A stretch of DNA of 14,814 nt, taken from contig JAITAD010000082.1 in NCBI GenBank assembly GCA_031284275.1, positions 1 to 14,814 on the forward strand, in the 5' to 3' direction. Positions 7,202-14,542 of the stretch are shown in pieces (position 1 is the first letter of the stretch; each line of letters starts with the position of its first letter). Both the position numbers and the translations under genes were made by a program. The notes beneath the pieces are model-generated. The model searched no databases. It was not told the origin of the DNA and saw only the letters and a list, made by a program, of their open reading frames with translations. The DNA is from Tannerellaceae bacterium (GTDB taxonomy: Bacteria; Bacteroidota; Bacteroidia; Bacteroidales; Tannerellaceae).

Positions 7202-7702
7202 ATGAAAGCGCTGAAATACACCTGCCTGTTTCTCTTTTTTGCCGGCCTCGCCTGTACATCAGATGTCCCGGAAGAGATAGACGAAGACTGGAAAAATCGA
7301 AATCAAGAGACTTTTTTAGCGATTTCAGAGGATGAAGCCTATCGGGAAATACCGTCGGAAGGGAACAACGGTTCTATCTATGTCAAAGTGTTGGAAGAGG
7401 GGACGGAAACGGAGAGTGTCTATTACAACAGTACGGTCAAAGTATACTACTCCGGCCGGTTGATTGATGGAACTGTCTTCGACTCTGCCGAGGAACCTTA
7501 CAAAGCCGCAGCAACGTTTACCGTTTCCTCCCTGATAGCCGGTTGGACCATTGCCCTCCAACACATGAAAGTCGGTGACCGATGGGAAATATGGATCCCT
7601 TACATGCTCGCATACGGTACTGCAGGAACGAGTAACGGGACTATTCCACCCTATTCTACATTGGTTTTCGAAGTAAAGCTGGTCGGCATAATCGAACAAT
7701 AA
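7202..7702 (+). CDS. FKBP-type peptidyl-prolyl isomerase, probable lipoprotein
   Basis: The 166-residue protein has a short charged start, a hydrophobic segment (8-17) and a Cys at 18 in AGLACTSD, a slightly non-standard lipobox. It is therefore probably a lipid-anchored envelope protein. Residues about 78-162 form one FKBP domain. It keeps the usual pocket residues: the Tyr in VYYSG (81-85), DG (89-90), FD (93-94), Ile112 and Trp115 in LIAGW, Tyr138 in LAYG, and Phe156 in LVFEV. Catalytic cis-trans prolyl isomerisation of secreted proteins is therefore likely. It lies 3 nt after glyQS and its TAA overlaps the ATG of xseA (TAATG), so all three are probably co-transcribed. Confidence 0.92.
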   Translation: MKALKYTCLFLFFAGLACTSDVPEEIDEDWKNRNQETFLAISEDEAYREIPSEGNNGSIYVKVLEEGTETESVYYNSTVKVYYSGRLIDGTVFDSAEEPYKAAATFTVSSLIAGWTIALQHMKVGDRWEIWIPYMLAYGTAGTSNGTIPPYSTLVFEVKLVGIIEQ

Positions 7703-9033
7703 TGATTGGGCCGCTTTTTGACGGGGAACGGGCAACCCTTTCCCTCTCGGAACTGAGCCGTAAAGTTCGGGGTGCCGTTCATACCGCTTTTCCGTCCGCT
7801 TGTTGGGTACAGGCGGAAACAAGCGATGTAAGAACGAACGCCTCCTCCGGACATTGTTACCTTGAGTTCATCGAAAAGGCTTCAACAGGACAAGTTCTCG
7901 CCAAAGCCCGTGGCAGTATTTGGGCAAACGCTTTCCGTACGCTTAAACCTTTTTTTGAACAGGAAACGGGGCAAGTCTTCACCTCCGGACTAAAAGTCCT
8001 TGTCAAAGTAAACGTCGAGTATCACGAACTCTACGGATTTAGCCTCAACGTAATCGACATTGATCCCGTCTACACAATAGGAGATATGGCTCGACGACGA
8101 CAAGAGATTGTTCGGCGTCTGCACGAAGAGGGTATCTTCGACCTCAACAGAAAATTGTCTTTCCCCACGCTACCACAGCGGATTGCCGTCATTACCTCGG
8201 CCTCGGCCGCCGGATACGGTGATTTCATGAACCAGCTTTCTTGTAACAAGTCCGGTTATCTCTTCTATACCCGTCTCTTTCCGGCACTCATGCAAGGGGA
8301 AAAGACAGAGGCCTCCGTCCTCGCCGCTCTGGAAAAGATAGACCGGTTTCGTGATATTTTCGATGTCGTCGTCATTATCCGCGGCGGAGGAGCTGCATCC
8401 GAACTGAGTTGTTTTGATTCCTATCCTATCGCTGCCTGCTGCGCTCATTTCCCCCTGCCTGTCGTCACAGGAATCGGACACGAGCGTGACGACACCATTC
8501 TGGACTTGGTCGCTCACACACGTATGAAGACCCCGACAGCCGTTGCCGAGTTCCTTATCGGTTGCATGGACACGGCTGCGCGGGAAATAGACAGCACCCA
8601 AGACTTTGTCCGCCAAAACATCGTAACTCGCTTGACGGAAGACAGAAACTTCCTTATTCTGACCGGAAACCGCTTACCTGCTCTGGTCGCTAACCGTATC
8701 GAACGTAATCGTAACCTGCTGCAAAACCTGACCGGACGTTTGCCTGTCGTTTCCTCCACCCTCCTTTCCGTACAGACTGCTATGGTGGCGGACATCCGTT
8801 CTCGCCTATCCAACGGATCATCCGCGTTCCTTTCCAAGCAGGATAACCAACTCAAACTGCATGAGCAGTTCGTCCGCATGGCTGCTCCCGACTACGTCCT
8901 CCGCAGGGGCTACACACTCGTCCTTAAAGAAGGGAAAATCGTAAAACGTGCTACCGAACTTTGTATAAACGACAACCTCGCCATCCGTTTTGCAGATGGC
9001 GAGGTGAATACCGTTATTTCCCAAGTTCCCTAA
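7702..9033 (+). CDS. xseA: Exodeoxyribonuclease VII large subunit (XseA)
   Basis: The 443-residue protein is the catalytic subunit of ExoVII, which degrades single-stranded DNA to oligonucleotides in repair. The N-terminal OB-fold domain (about 12-120) starts with LSLSELSRKVRGAV. The catalytic domain carries IRGGG (226-230), GIGHERDDT (257-265) and TPTAVAEF (277-284), all family signatures. The middle part (about 290-395) is the helical region predicted to bind XseB, and the C-terminal PDYVLRRGYTLV is conserved. Translation is probably coupled to the FKBP gene through the TAATG overlap. Unusually, no xseB follows: the stop codon abuts directly the stop codon of the converging surface-protein gene. 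Confidence 0.95.
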   Translation: MIGPLFDGERATLSLSELSRKVRGAVHTAFPSACWVQAETSDVRTNASSGHCYLEFIEKASTGQVLAKARGSIWANAFRTLKPFFEQETGQVFTSGLKVLVKVNVEYHELYGFSLNVIDIDPVYTIGDMARRRQEIVRRLHEEGIFDLNRKLSFPTLPQRIAVITSASAAGYGDFMNQLSCNKSGYLFYTRLFPALMQGEKTEASVLAALEKIDRFRDIFDVVVIIRGGGAASELSCFDSYPIAACCAHFPLPVVTGIGHERDDTILDLVAHTRMKTPTAVAEFLIGCMDTAAREIDSTQDFVRQNIVTRLTEDRNFLILTGNRLPALVANRIERNRNLLQNLTGRLPVVSSTLLSVQTAMVADIRSRLSNGSSAFLSKQDNQLKLHEQFVRMAAPDYVLRRGYTLVLKEGKIVKRATELCINDNLAIRFADGEVNTVISQVP

Positions 9034-9249
9034 CTATCTTACCACTGCCTTGATCGTCCGGCGGAAACCTTTCCCCGAATTGATGAAAGTGTAGAGATAG
9101 ATGCCTGACTTGGTAGGCGTATGCAATAGCGTCGTACGGCCTTCTACCCGCTTCCGTTCTATCATTTTCCCTGTCAAGTCATAGACGGCTACTTCCGCAC
9201 CCTGTAACAGGGTTTCGTTCAAATCTGCCTCTAAATAGACCGTGGCTCC
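9034..9249 (-). other. T9SS C-terminal sorting domain (type A)
   Basis: This coding segment gives the final 71 residues of the surface protein. They contain the GxVxVYDLTGK strand, a Thr-rich turn, SGIYLYTF and a basic last strand ending KAVVR. This is the pattern of the TIGR04183 Por-secretion sorting domain. In the family it directs the protein through the outer membrane and is cleaved, often with attachment to A-LPS. Confidence 0.8.
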
Positions 9250-12200
9250 CGGAACAAGGTGGCCTGAAGAGAAACGTATCTGTCCGGCCGTTCCGACAAC
9301 ATCGGTAATTCCGGTAGTGTTCCTGATGGAAAAGGTTATTTCTTTGGTCGCCAAGGTATAGTTCTTCGTCGGCTGAACAATAGCCGAGATGATATAGTGA
9401 CCTGTTTTGTTAGGTTTTGTTGAGCTATAGTTCTCGTCCGGTTCGTCTACACCTTTGTATTGGAAGACAATCGTAGCGCCCATGTTTGTCGTGTATATGA
9501 CCTGCGGATCAATAGCCTCTGCCCATGAGGGGACATCAGGCAGCATCTCGACATCATCCTGACTGATTTCCAAAATACCCTGCGCTTGCTTTATCATGAA
9601 CGTGTCCCGCGCTTCGGCCGCTGCATAGTCTCCGTCCGCCTGAGATATTGCCCGAACGACATACGTCCCTGCATCTACCGGACGTTCATCCGTGAAAGCA
9701 TAGTCATCCGATGCGAAAGACTTGTATTCGAACCTTATCTTTTCGCTCAGATTCACCTCCAAATTGGTCTTTACTATCGTAGGTAAACCTACTTGAATGC
9801 CTGTGTAGGTAATATCTGCCTGAGAGATTACCAAGATTCCCGCCATCTTGGTAATAGTGAAAGTAGTATCAAACTCCGTGGCAAGGAAGTTCGATCCCTC
9901 TGCAATGGTGACTTTCACTGCATAGTTACCTATACTATTCGGTATCAGGTGTCCTTCGTATTCTACTGTGATTTCACCTAATCCCACTAATCCTTCTTTT
10001 AACTTGACTTCAAACTCTTTAGGTGTACCATCATAGGCGACCGTCGTCTTACACATTAAAAATCTGTCGTACTGATCCCGTGTTTCCATTGACGCCTTTC
10101 TGATGATGAGATCTCCCAATTCAATCTCCATCACCCCATGTGCTCCCCCCACTGCTGCCGCCAAGTGAACGGACACCTTATATGTGCCGACATTCACAGG
10201 AACGGCGGGCACTCCATCGTAAAGCACTTGCGAAATGACTCCCAACTTGGAAATATCAACCCCTTCTGCCCATTCCACCGGCACTTTCTGTTCCCCACCC
10301 GTGTATTCCCGACTCCCCAAATCATAATACAGCCATTTCTTAAGGGTCTCTTTCTCCGCATCAATGATATCCAATTTTACATACTTCAATATCGCACCTT
10401 CGTAGTTATATCCATCTTCGACACTGACCAGAACGTCATAGCTACCGTACTCCGACGGTGCAGTCGTCCGTATTGCATCAGGATAGTAGTATTTTATCAC
10501 CACATTACCCACTCCTTCGTAACCGTCTTTGAGACGGATCTTATCCTCAATAGGGTGCGGCTCGCCATCGTAAGGCACAACCACACTGTTCGGAATGTCG
10601 AACATTTCCGCACTTGCAAACGCTTTCGATATCTCAAACTCTCCCCCTTCCACACAAGTGGCACGGTAGTTCTCCCCTTCTGCGAAGTCGGCGAGAACCT
10701 TATATTGCCCCACGTGAGTGGGCACTACGAAGAGCGTATCGCCCGATACCTTGTCCACAAACTTCGGTGTCATCTCCCCAAGCCCCTCAGGGAGATCGCT
10801 CCGAAGAGAAAATGCCCCTCTCGGAGTTCCATCGTAGAAATATACAATTTTCCCACCACCGGCCGGAAAGAAACCTTGCAGCAATGAAGCGTCGGGAATA
10901 CCTTTTACTATGGAAAATGCACCGAGTTCTATCGTCGCCGCACTATGATTTTTCGTTTCCGGTATGAAGGTGGTAATGGTGTATTCCCCCATCGCCGATG
11001 GAGCAACCGAAGAACCGTTATAATATACTTCCGGTTGCACGTTCTCGAAACCTTCCGCAACGGACGGCTTAAACGAAACTTCCACTGCGTAGGGCTGTCC
11101 ATTAAAAGGATGTTTCCCGTTCGGAGGAAAATTGTATTGCAAATATTCCTTGAAAGAAGAAGACAACTCTGCCTTGATAATCTCAAGATTGCCCAGAACA
11201 ACTGTATTTGCCGCGTAATTCGTTCCTTCCTGACAATCTACCGAAACAATGTATTCCCCAACGGCAACCGGTTCTTCCGCCTCGCCGTTGTATTTCAGCT
11301 CGAAATTACCGACCCCTGAAAGACCACTTTTGAGACTTACTCCAATCCCATGAGGCGCTCCGTCGAAGACGATTGGAACACTGGAAGGCCATACAGGAAC
11401 AAAATCACTTTTTGTAAGTTGCGCTTTTCCTACGGTATATTGAAGAGGGATTGTTTTACTCCATCCCATACCGGAAACCTTCACAGCGTCCGTATAATTT
11501 CCAAACCCCGACACACTATCCCTACCACTCACCACCGTAAGGCTTATTTCTCCAAAACCTTCCTTGGATAGGCACAAGGCTTTCTTTGCGAAATCCAGAA
11601 CAGCTTGAGGTTTACCGTCATAGGGTATTACTACGTCTGTCCGCAGCACTTTGTCGTCAGGTAAATCTACAATGGTGAAAGGAATAATAACTGTCCCCTG
11701 CTCCAAATAAGCAGAGGCGGCCTCTTGAGGAATAATACGAAACTCCGCATTACCTTCCTCTGTATTATGGAGGTACGATACCTCATAACCGCCATCCAAC
11801 GGCCCCGTATCATCAGTTCCGACGACGACAGATTGGGGAAAAACTATCGGACTACTTGCAATATATAACACGGAATCCGGTATCAATGCCTCTGCATAGT
11901 CTTGTATCTCACTACGCAATATCTTGTTTGCATCTTTCAGGAAAGGATAACCCATATTGACACCCCACACATACTCGGTTACCAACTTTAACTTGTTCAA
12001 CCGCCATTCGAGTTCGGACATGTCGGCAGCTTCCTTTTTCTCACACCTCAACAATACGCCATCACCAACACCTTGTTGAGTCCCATATACCCCACTGCCT
12101 TGCCAAAAACAATCTCCCACTGTTGCTGTGGCGGAAACAGTCCCCACCAACCCTCCTACCTTTGCACTGCTGTTGAGGCCTGTTACCGCAGCAGCCGAAT

Positions 12201-12834
12201 AACTGCGCCAAATCTGCCCCCCCGTTGTTCCTCCACAAAATCCGACAAGCCCACCTACAACCCCTCCTGCTTTCACTACCGTTCCGCGGACAAAACAATT
12301 GCGAATTTGCGTATTACCCCCTGAAGACTCGGACAACGATCCTGCAATCGCCCCGGCATACGTTCCACCTTCGATGTAGGAATCAACGATACCAAGATCT
12401 GAGATAACACTGTTTCCGTATACGCCTTTAAACAAGCCGCCGTACGAATCTCCCGACATAGCTGTCGACTTATCGACGAAAAGGCCGCTTATCGTATGCC
12501 CATCACCGGCGAAATGGATACCAACCAGATTGATCGGTTCCCATTTGTTCGGCCAAGACGGCTTTGTCGTAGGGCTTGCGGTTACTTCATTAAACTTGAT
12601 ATCGCTCTTCAACACTACCCTTGACACGCCATTGAGCGTAGCGCCCCTGGATGCGTTCCCAAAAGCCACCAAATCTTCCCGCGTGTATATGTGGTACTCG
12701 CCGTTTGCTTGACGCCCCCCTATCCCTTGGGATACTCCTGCCCCTTGGGCTACGAAGATCCCTGTATGAGCGGCCAACAGCGCTGACAAGAGAACGATAC
12801 TCTTGCGCGCTTTACTTATGCCACGGGTTCCCAT
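9034..12834 (-). CDS. Large secreted surface protein: GLUG and MBG-like repeats, T9SS sorting domain
   Basis: From the ATG at 12834 the protein has 1266 residues. Residues 1-33 form a signal peptide (basic start, then SIVLLSALLAAHTGIFVA). Residues about 105-250 hold GLUG-type repeats with GGLFKG, AGAIAGS, GGLVGF and VGGLVGT, ending in DCFWQGS. From about 396 to 1175 there are about nine beta-rich units of 80-90 residues; six to seven share a YDGxP...G-G pattern and two are canonical MBG-like. The last 90 residues are a T9SS type A C-terminal domain (AVYDLTGKMI, SGIYLYTF, KAVVR). The protein is therefore probably exported by Sec, then placed on the cell surface by T9SS; an adhesin-like role is an inference. 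The frame opens at an ATG at 12909, but that ATG lies inside the -7 motif, so 12834 (or 12873) is favoured. Confidence 0.88.
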   Translation of the reverse strand: MGTRGISKARKSIVLLSALLAAHTGIFVAQGAGVSQGIGGRQANGEYHIYTREDLVAFGNASRGATLNGVSRVVLKSDIKFNEVTASPTTKPSWPNKWEPINLVGIHFAGDGHTISGLFVDKSTAMSGDSYGGLFKGVYGNSVISDLGIVDSYIEGGTYAGAIAGSLSESSGGNTQIRNCFVRGTVVKAGGVVGGLVGFCGGTTGGQIWRSYSAAAVTGLNSSAKVGGLVGTVSATATVGDCFWQGSGVYGTQQGVGDGVLLRCEKKEAADMSELEWRLNKLKLVTEYVWGVNMGYPFLKDANKILRSEIQDYAEALIPDSVLYIASSPIVFPQSVVVGTDDTGPLDGGYEVSYLHNTEEGNAEFRIIPQEAASAYLEQGTVIIPFTIVDLPDDKVLRTDVVIPYDGKPQAVLDFAKKALCLSKEGFGEISLTVVSGRDSVSGFGNYTDAVKVSGMGWSKTIPLQYTVGKAQLTKSDFVPVWPSSVPIVFDGAPHGIGVSLKSGLSGVGNFELKYNGEAEEPVAVGEYIVSVDCQEGTNYAANTVVLGNLEIIKAELSSSFKEYLQYNFPPNGKHPFNGQPYAVEVSFKPSVAEGFENVQPEVYYNGSSVAPSAMGEYTITTFIPETKNHSAATIELGAFSIVKGIPDASLLQGFFPAGGGKIVYFYDGTPRGAFSLRSDLPEGLGEMTPKFVDKVSGDTLFVVPTHVGQYKVLADFAEGENYRATCVEGGEFEISKAFASAEMFDIPNSVVVPYDGEPHPIEDKIRLKDGYEGVGNVVIKYYYPDAIRTTAPSEYGSYDVLVSVEDGYNYEGAILKYVKLDIIDAEKETLKKWLYYDLGSREYTGGEQKVPVEWAEGVDISKLGVISQVLYDGVPAVPVNVGTYKVSVHLAAAVGGAHGVMEIELGDLIIRKASMETRDQYDRFLMCKTTVAYDGTPKEFEVKLKEGLVGLGEITVEYEGHLIPNSIGNYAVKVTIAEGSNFLATEFDTTFTITKMAGILVISQADITYTGIQVGLPTIVKTNLEVNLSEKIRFEYKSFASDDYAFTDERPVDAGTYVVRAISQADGDYAAAEARDTFMIKQAQGILEISQDDVEMLPDVPSWAEAIDPQVIYTTNMGATIVFQYKGVDEPDENYSSTKPNKTGHYIISAIVQPTKNYTLATKEITFSIRNTTGITDVVGTAGQIRFSSGHLVPGATVYLEADLNETLLQGAEVAVYDLTGKMIERKRVEGRTTLLHTPTKSGIYLYTFINSGKGFRRTIKAVVR
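9322..11649 (-). repeat. About nine tandem MBG-like beta-domain repeats (protein level)
   Basis: The segment encodes residues 396-1171 of the surface protein. Units begin near residues 396, 474, 558, 648, 741, 828, 917, 1000 and 1087, at 78-93 residue spacing. The shared pattern is a Y/F-D/N-G-x-P strand, a V-x-L-K-x-G-x-x-G-x-G turn, a tyrosine-rich strand, a G-x-Y-x-V-x-V strand and a closing F-x-I-x-K strand. The units are too divergent for nucleotide repeats to be evident, so recent slippage or duplication is unlikely. Confidence 0.65.
12085..12522 (-). repeat. GLUG-type repeat region (protein level)
   Basis: This part of the surface-protein gene encodes several short glycine-rich units of GGL(V/F)G type at about residues 131, 159, 194 and 226. 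Between them are NCFVRGTV and RSYSAAAVTG-like strands. Such units are common in secreted bacterial surface proteins and usually build a beta-solenoid. Confidence 0.6.
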
Positions 12835-12906
12835 AATGCTATCCTTTACTCCATTGCTACTCTGGACATCCATCGCGCTACACCGCCGAAACTGCGACAC
12901 GCGGTG

Positions 12907-12914
12907 CAAAGGTA
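12907..12914 (-). promoter_or_regulatory. Candidate -7 element (TACCTTTG) for the surface-protein gene
   Basis: Reading on the minus strand, TACCTTTG followed by GC matches the -7 consensus exactly. A partial -33 (TTG at 12935-12933) lies 18 nt upstream. Transcription would start near 12900, after the ATG at 12909, so the usable starts are 12873 or 12834. Confidence 0.45.
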
Positions 12915-13013
12915 AGAAGTTTCCAAGATTTCCAACGGCACTCCCCGCTACTTTTTTGACACCCGACCGACCGGTCTTTTACCCTTCCCTCGACAGCCTC
13001 ACCTCACATACGT

Positions 13014-13784
13014 TCAGCCCTCTTCCATAACCGTTTCCGCTTCTTTCACTTTGCGGAACAAGTCGGAAGCGTAGAGAAAATCGTCCAGCGCTTTGTTGCC
13101 GGAGTCCATGATGTTCGACTTTGTTCCCTGCCACTCTCTCCGTCCGTCTTTGATGAAGAAGATGTTATCCCCGATGTTGAGGACGGAGTTCATATCGTGG
13201 GTGTTGATCACTGTCGTCATATGGTATTCTGTCGTGATGTCGTGGATGAGGTCGTCTATCATCAGCGCCGTTTTAGGGTCCAGACCCGAGTTCGGTTCAT
13301 CACAAAACAGGTATTGCGGCTTCCAAGCGATGGCCCGGGCGATGGCTGCACGCTTCATCATGCCGCCGCTAATTTCGGAGGGGTAAAGGTGTTCCGCCCC
13401 CGGCAAGTTCACACGCTCAAGGCAGGACAAGGCGCGTCTCTCCCGCTCTTTACTTGACTCGTTGGAGAACATGTTGAGGGGGAACATCACATTTTCCAAA
13501 ACGGTCATGCTGTCGAACAGCGCTGACCCTTGAAACAACATGCCCATCTCGCGACGCAAACGGTTCAATTCTCCCTTGTTCATGGAAGTGATATCCCTGC
13601 CGTCGTAAAGCACTTGCCCTGTGTCCGGACTTATCAAGCCGATGATACTTTTGATAAGCACCGTCTTGCCGGACCCGCTCCGCCCGATGACAAGGTTCGT
13701 CTTCCCCGCTTCGAAAACGGCGTTGATATCGTCCAACACGACATGCTCATCAAAGGACTTAGCGAGGTGTCTAACTTCTACCAT
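13014..13784 (-). CDS. mlaF: ABC transporter ATPase, MlaF-like (lipid transport)
   Basis: The 256-residue ATPase has Walker A GRSGSGKT (34-41), Q-loop Gln85 in LFQGSALF, Walker B YLFCDEP (158-164) followed by NSGLDP, and the switch His196 in NTHDMNSV. The signature motif is ISGGMMKR (138-145) in place of LSGGQ; a Met at this position is typical of MlaF/MCE-linked ATPases. With the MlaE-like permease it should drive phospholipid movement between inner and outer membranes at the cytoplasmic face. The ATG follows the permease stop by 10 nt of A-rich sequence. No MCE-domain (MlaD) gene follows; the next gene is the T9SS cargo, 180 bp away start to stop. Confidence 0.9.
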   Translation of the reverse strand: MVEVRHLAKSFDEHVVLDDINAVFEAGKTNLVIGRSGSGKTVLIKSIIGLISPDTGQVLYDGRDITSMNKGELNRLRREMGMLFQGSALFDSMTVLENVMFPLNMFSNESSKERERRALSCLERVNLPGAEHLYPSEISGGMMKRAAIARAIAWKPQYLFCDEPNSGLDPKTALMIDDLIHDITTEYHMTTVINTHDMNSVLNIGDNIFFIKDGRREWQGTKSNIMDSGNKALDDFLYASDLFRKVKEAETVMEEG

Positions 13785-13794
13785 AATTTTTCGC

Positions 13795-14538
13795 TCACGT
13801 GAGCAGCAGATGGGTGAGTATTACGTCGGCGAGCAGGATCATGACGCTGCTCATAACCACCGAATTGGTACTCGCCTTACCGACCTCTAACGCCCCGCCC
13901 TTGACGTTGTAACCGAAATAGGCGGCAATCGTGGCTATGATGAAAGCATATATCTCCGACTTGATAATGGAATACTCTACATAAAATGCGTTAAAATAGT
14001 ATTGTAGGCCGAACTCAAAAGAGGCGGGCGTCATCCCGCCTGAGATGTAGCTGGCAGCAACGCCTCCAAGCATACCCGTGAACATGCTGAATATGACCAA
14101 CACAGGAATGAACAGCATGAGACCGACAGCTTTGGGAAGGATGAGGAAATTCGCTGAATTGACCCCCATGATTTCCATGGCATCTATTTGCTCTGTCACA
14201 CGCATGGTGCCTATCTCGGAAGCAATGTTACTTCCGACTTTTCCTGCCAGAATGAGGCACATAATGGAAGACGAAAACTCCAACAGGATGATCTCGCGTG
14301 TGGTGTAGCCTATGGTAAACTTCGGTATGAGCGGGGATTGTATGTTGAGCGATATCTGTATGGCTATTACCGTCCCGATGAAGATGGAAATGATAACGAC
14401 GATCCACAAGGAGTCTACCCCCAGTTTGTATATCTCTTTCACTAACTGACGGAAGAGCATGCTCCACCTGTCTGGAAGAGAAAGGCATTTCTGCATCAGC
14501 AGCACGTATTCTCCTATTTGGTGCAGGGCTTTCTTCAT
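13795..14538 (-). CDS. mlaE: MlaE-like ABC permease
   Basis: The 247-residue membrane protein belongs to the MlaE family. An N-terminal amphipathic helix is followed by about five membrane segments, the first clear one at 43-62 (SLWIVVIISIFIGTVIAIQI). The family signature is at about 102-126, from GSNIASEIGTMRVTEQIDAM to EIMGV. It forms the inner-membrane channel part of a lipid transporter with the MlaF-like ATPase. I chose the ATG at 14538 because it gives the family beginning (MKKALHQIGEY) and lies 4 nt after the stop of the upstream gene. The frame extends to an ATG at 14601, which would add 21 unlikely residues and overlap that gene. Confidence 0.9.
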   Translation of the reverse strand: MKKALHQIGEYVLLMQKCLSLPDRWSMLFRQLVKEIYKLGVDSLWIVVIISIFIGTVIAIQISLNIQSPLIPKFTIGYTTREIILLEFSSSIMCLILAGKVGSNIASEIGTMRVTEQIDAMEIMGVNSANFLILPKAVGLMLFIPVLVIFSMFTGMLGGVAASYISGGMTPASFEFGLQYYFNAFYVEYSIIKSEIYAFIIATIAAYFGYNVKGGALEVGKASTNSVVMSSVMILLADVILTHLLLT

Positions 14539-14542
14539 CGTT

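Noticed and set aside
10138..10887. Plus-strand 249-codon open frame opposite the surface-protein gene
   Set aside because: It is a shadow of the strongly patterned repeat protein; composition rich in His, Arg and Ile with no domain.
12966..12981. GACCGACCGGTC followed by TTTT on the plus strand, terminator-like
   Set aside because: It reads in the plus direction, where no gene ends nearby. On the minus strand, where mlaF ends, it is followed by A's and not T's.
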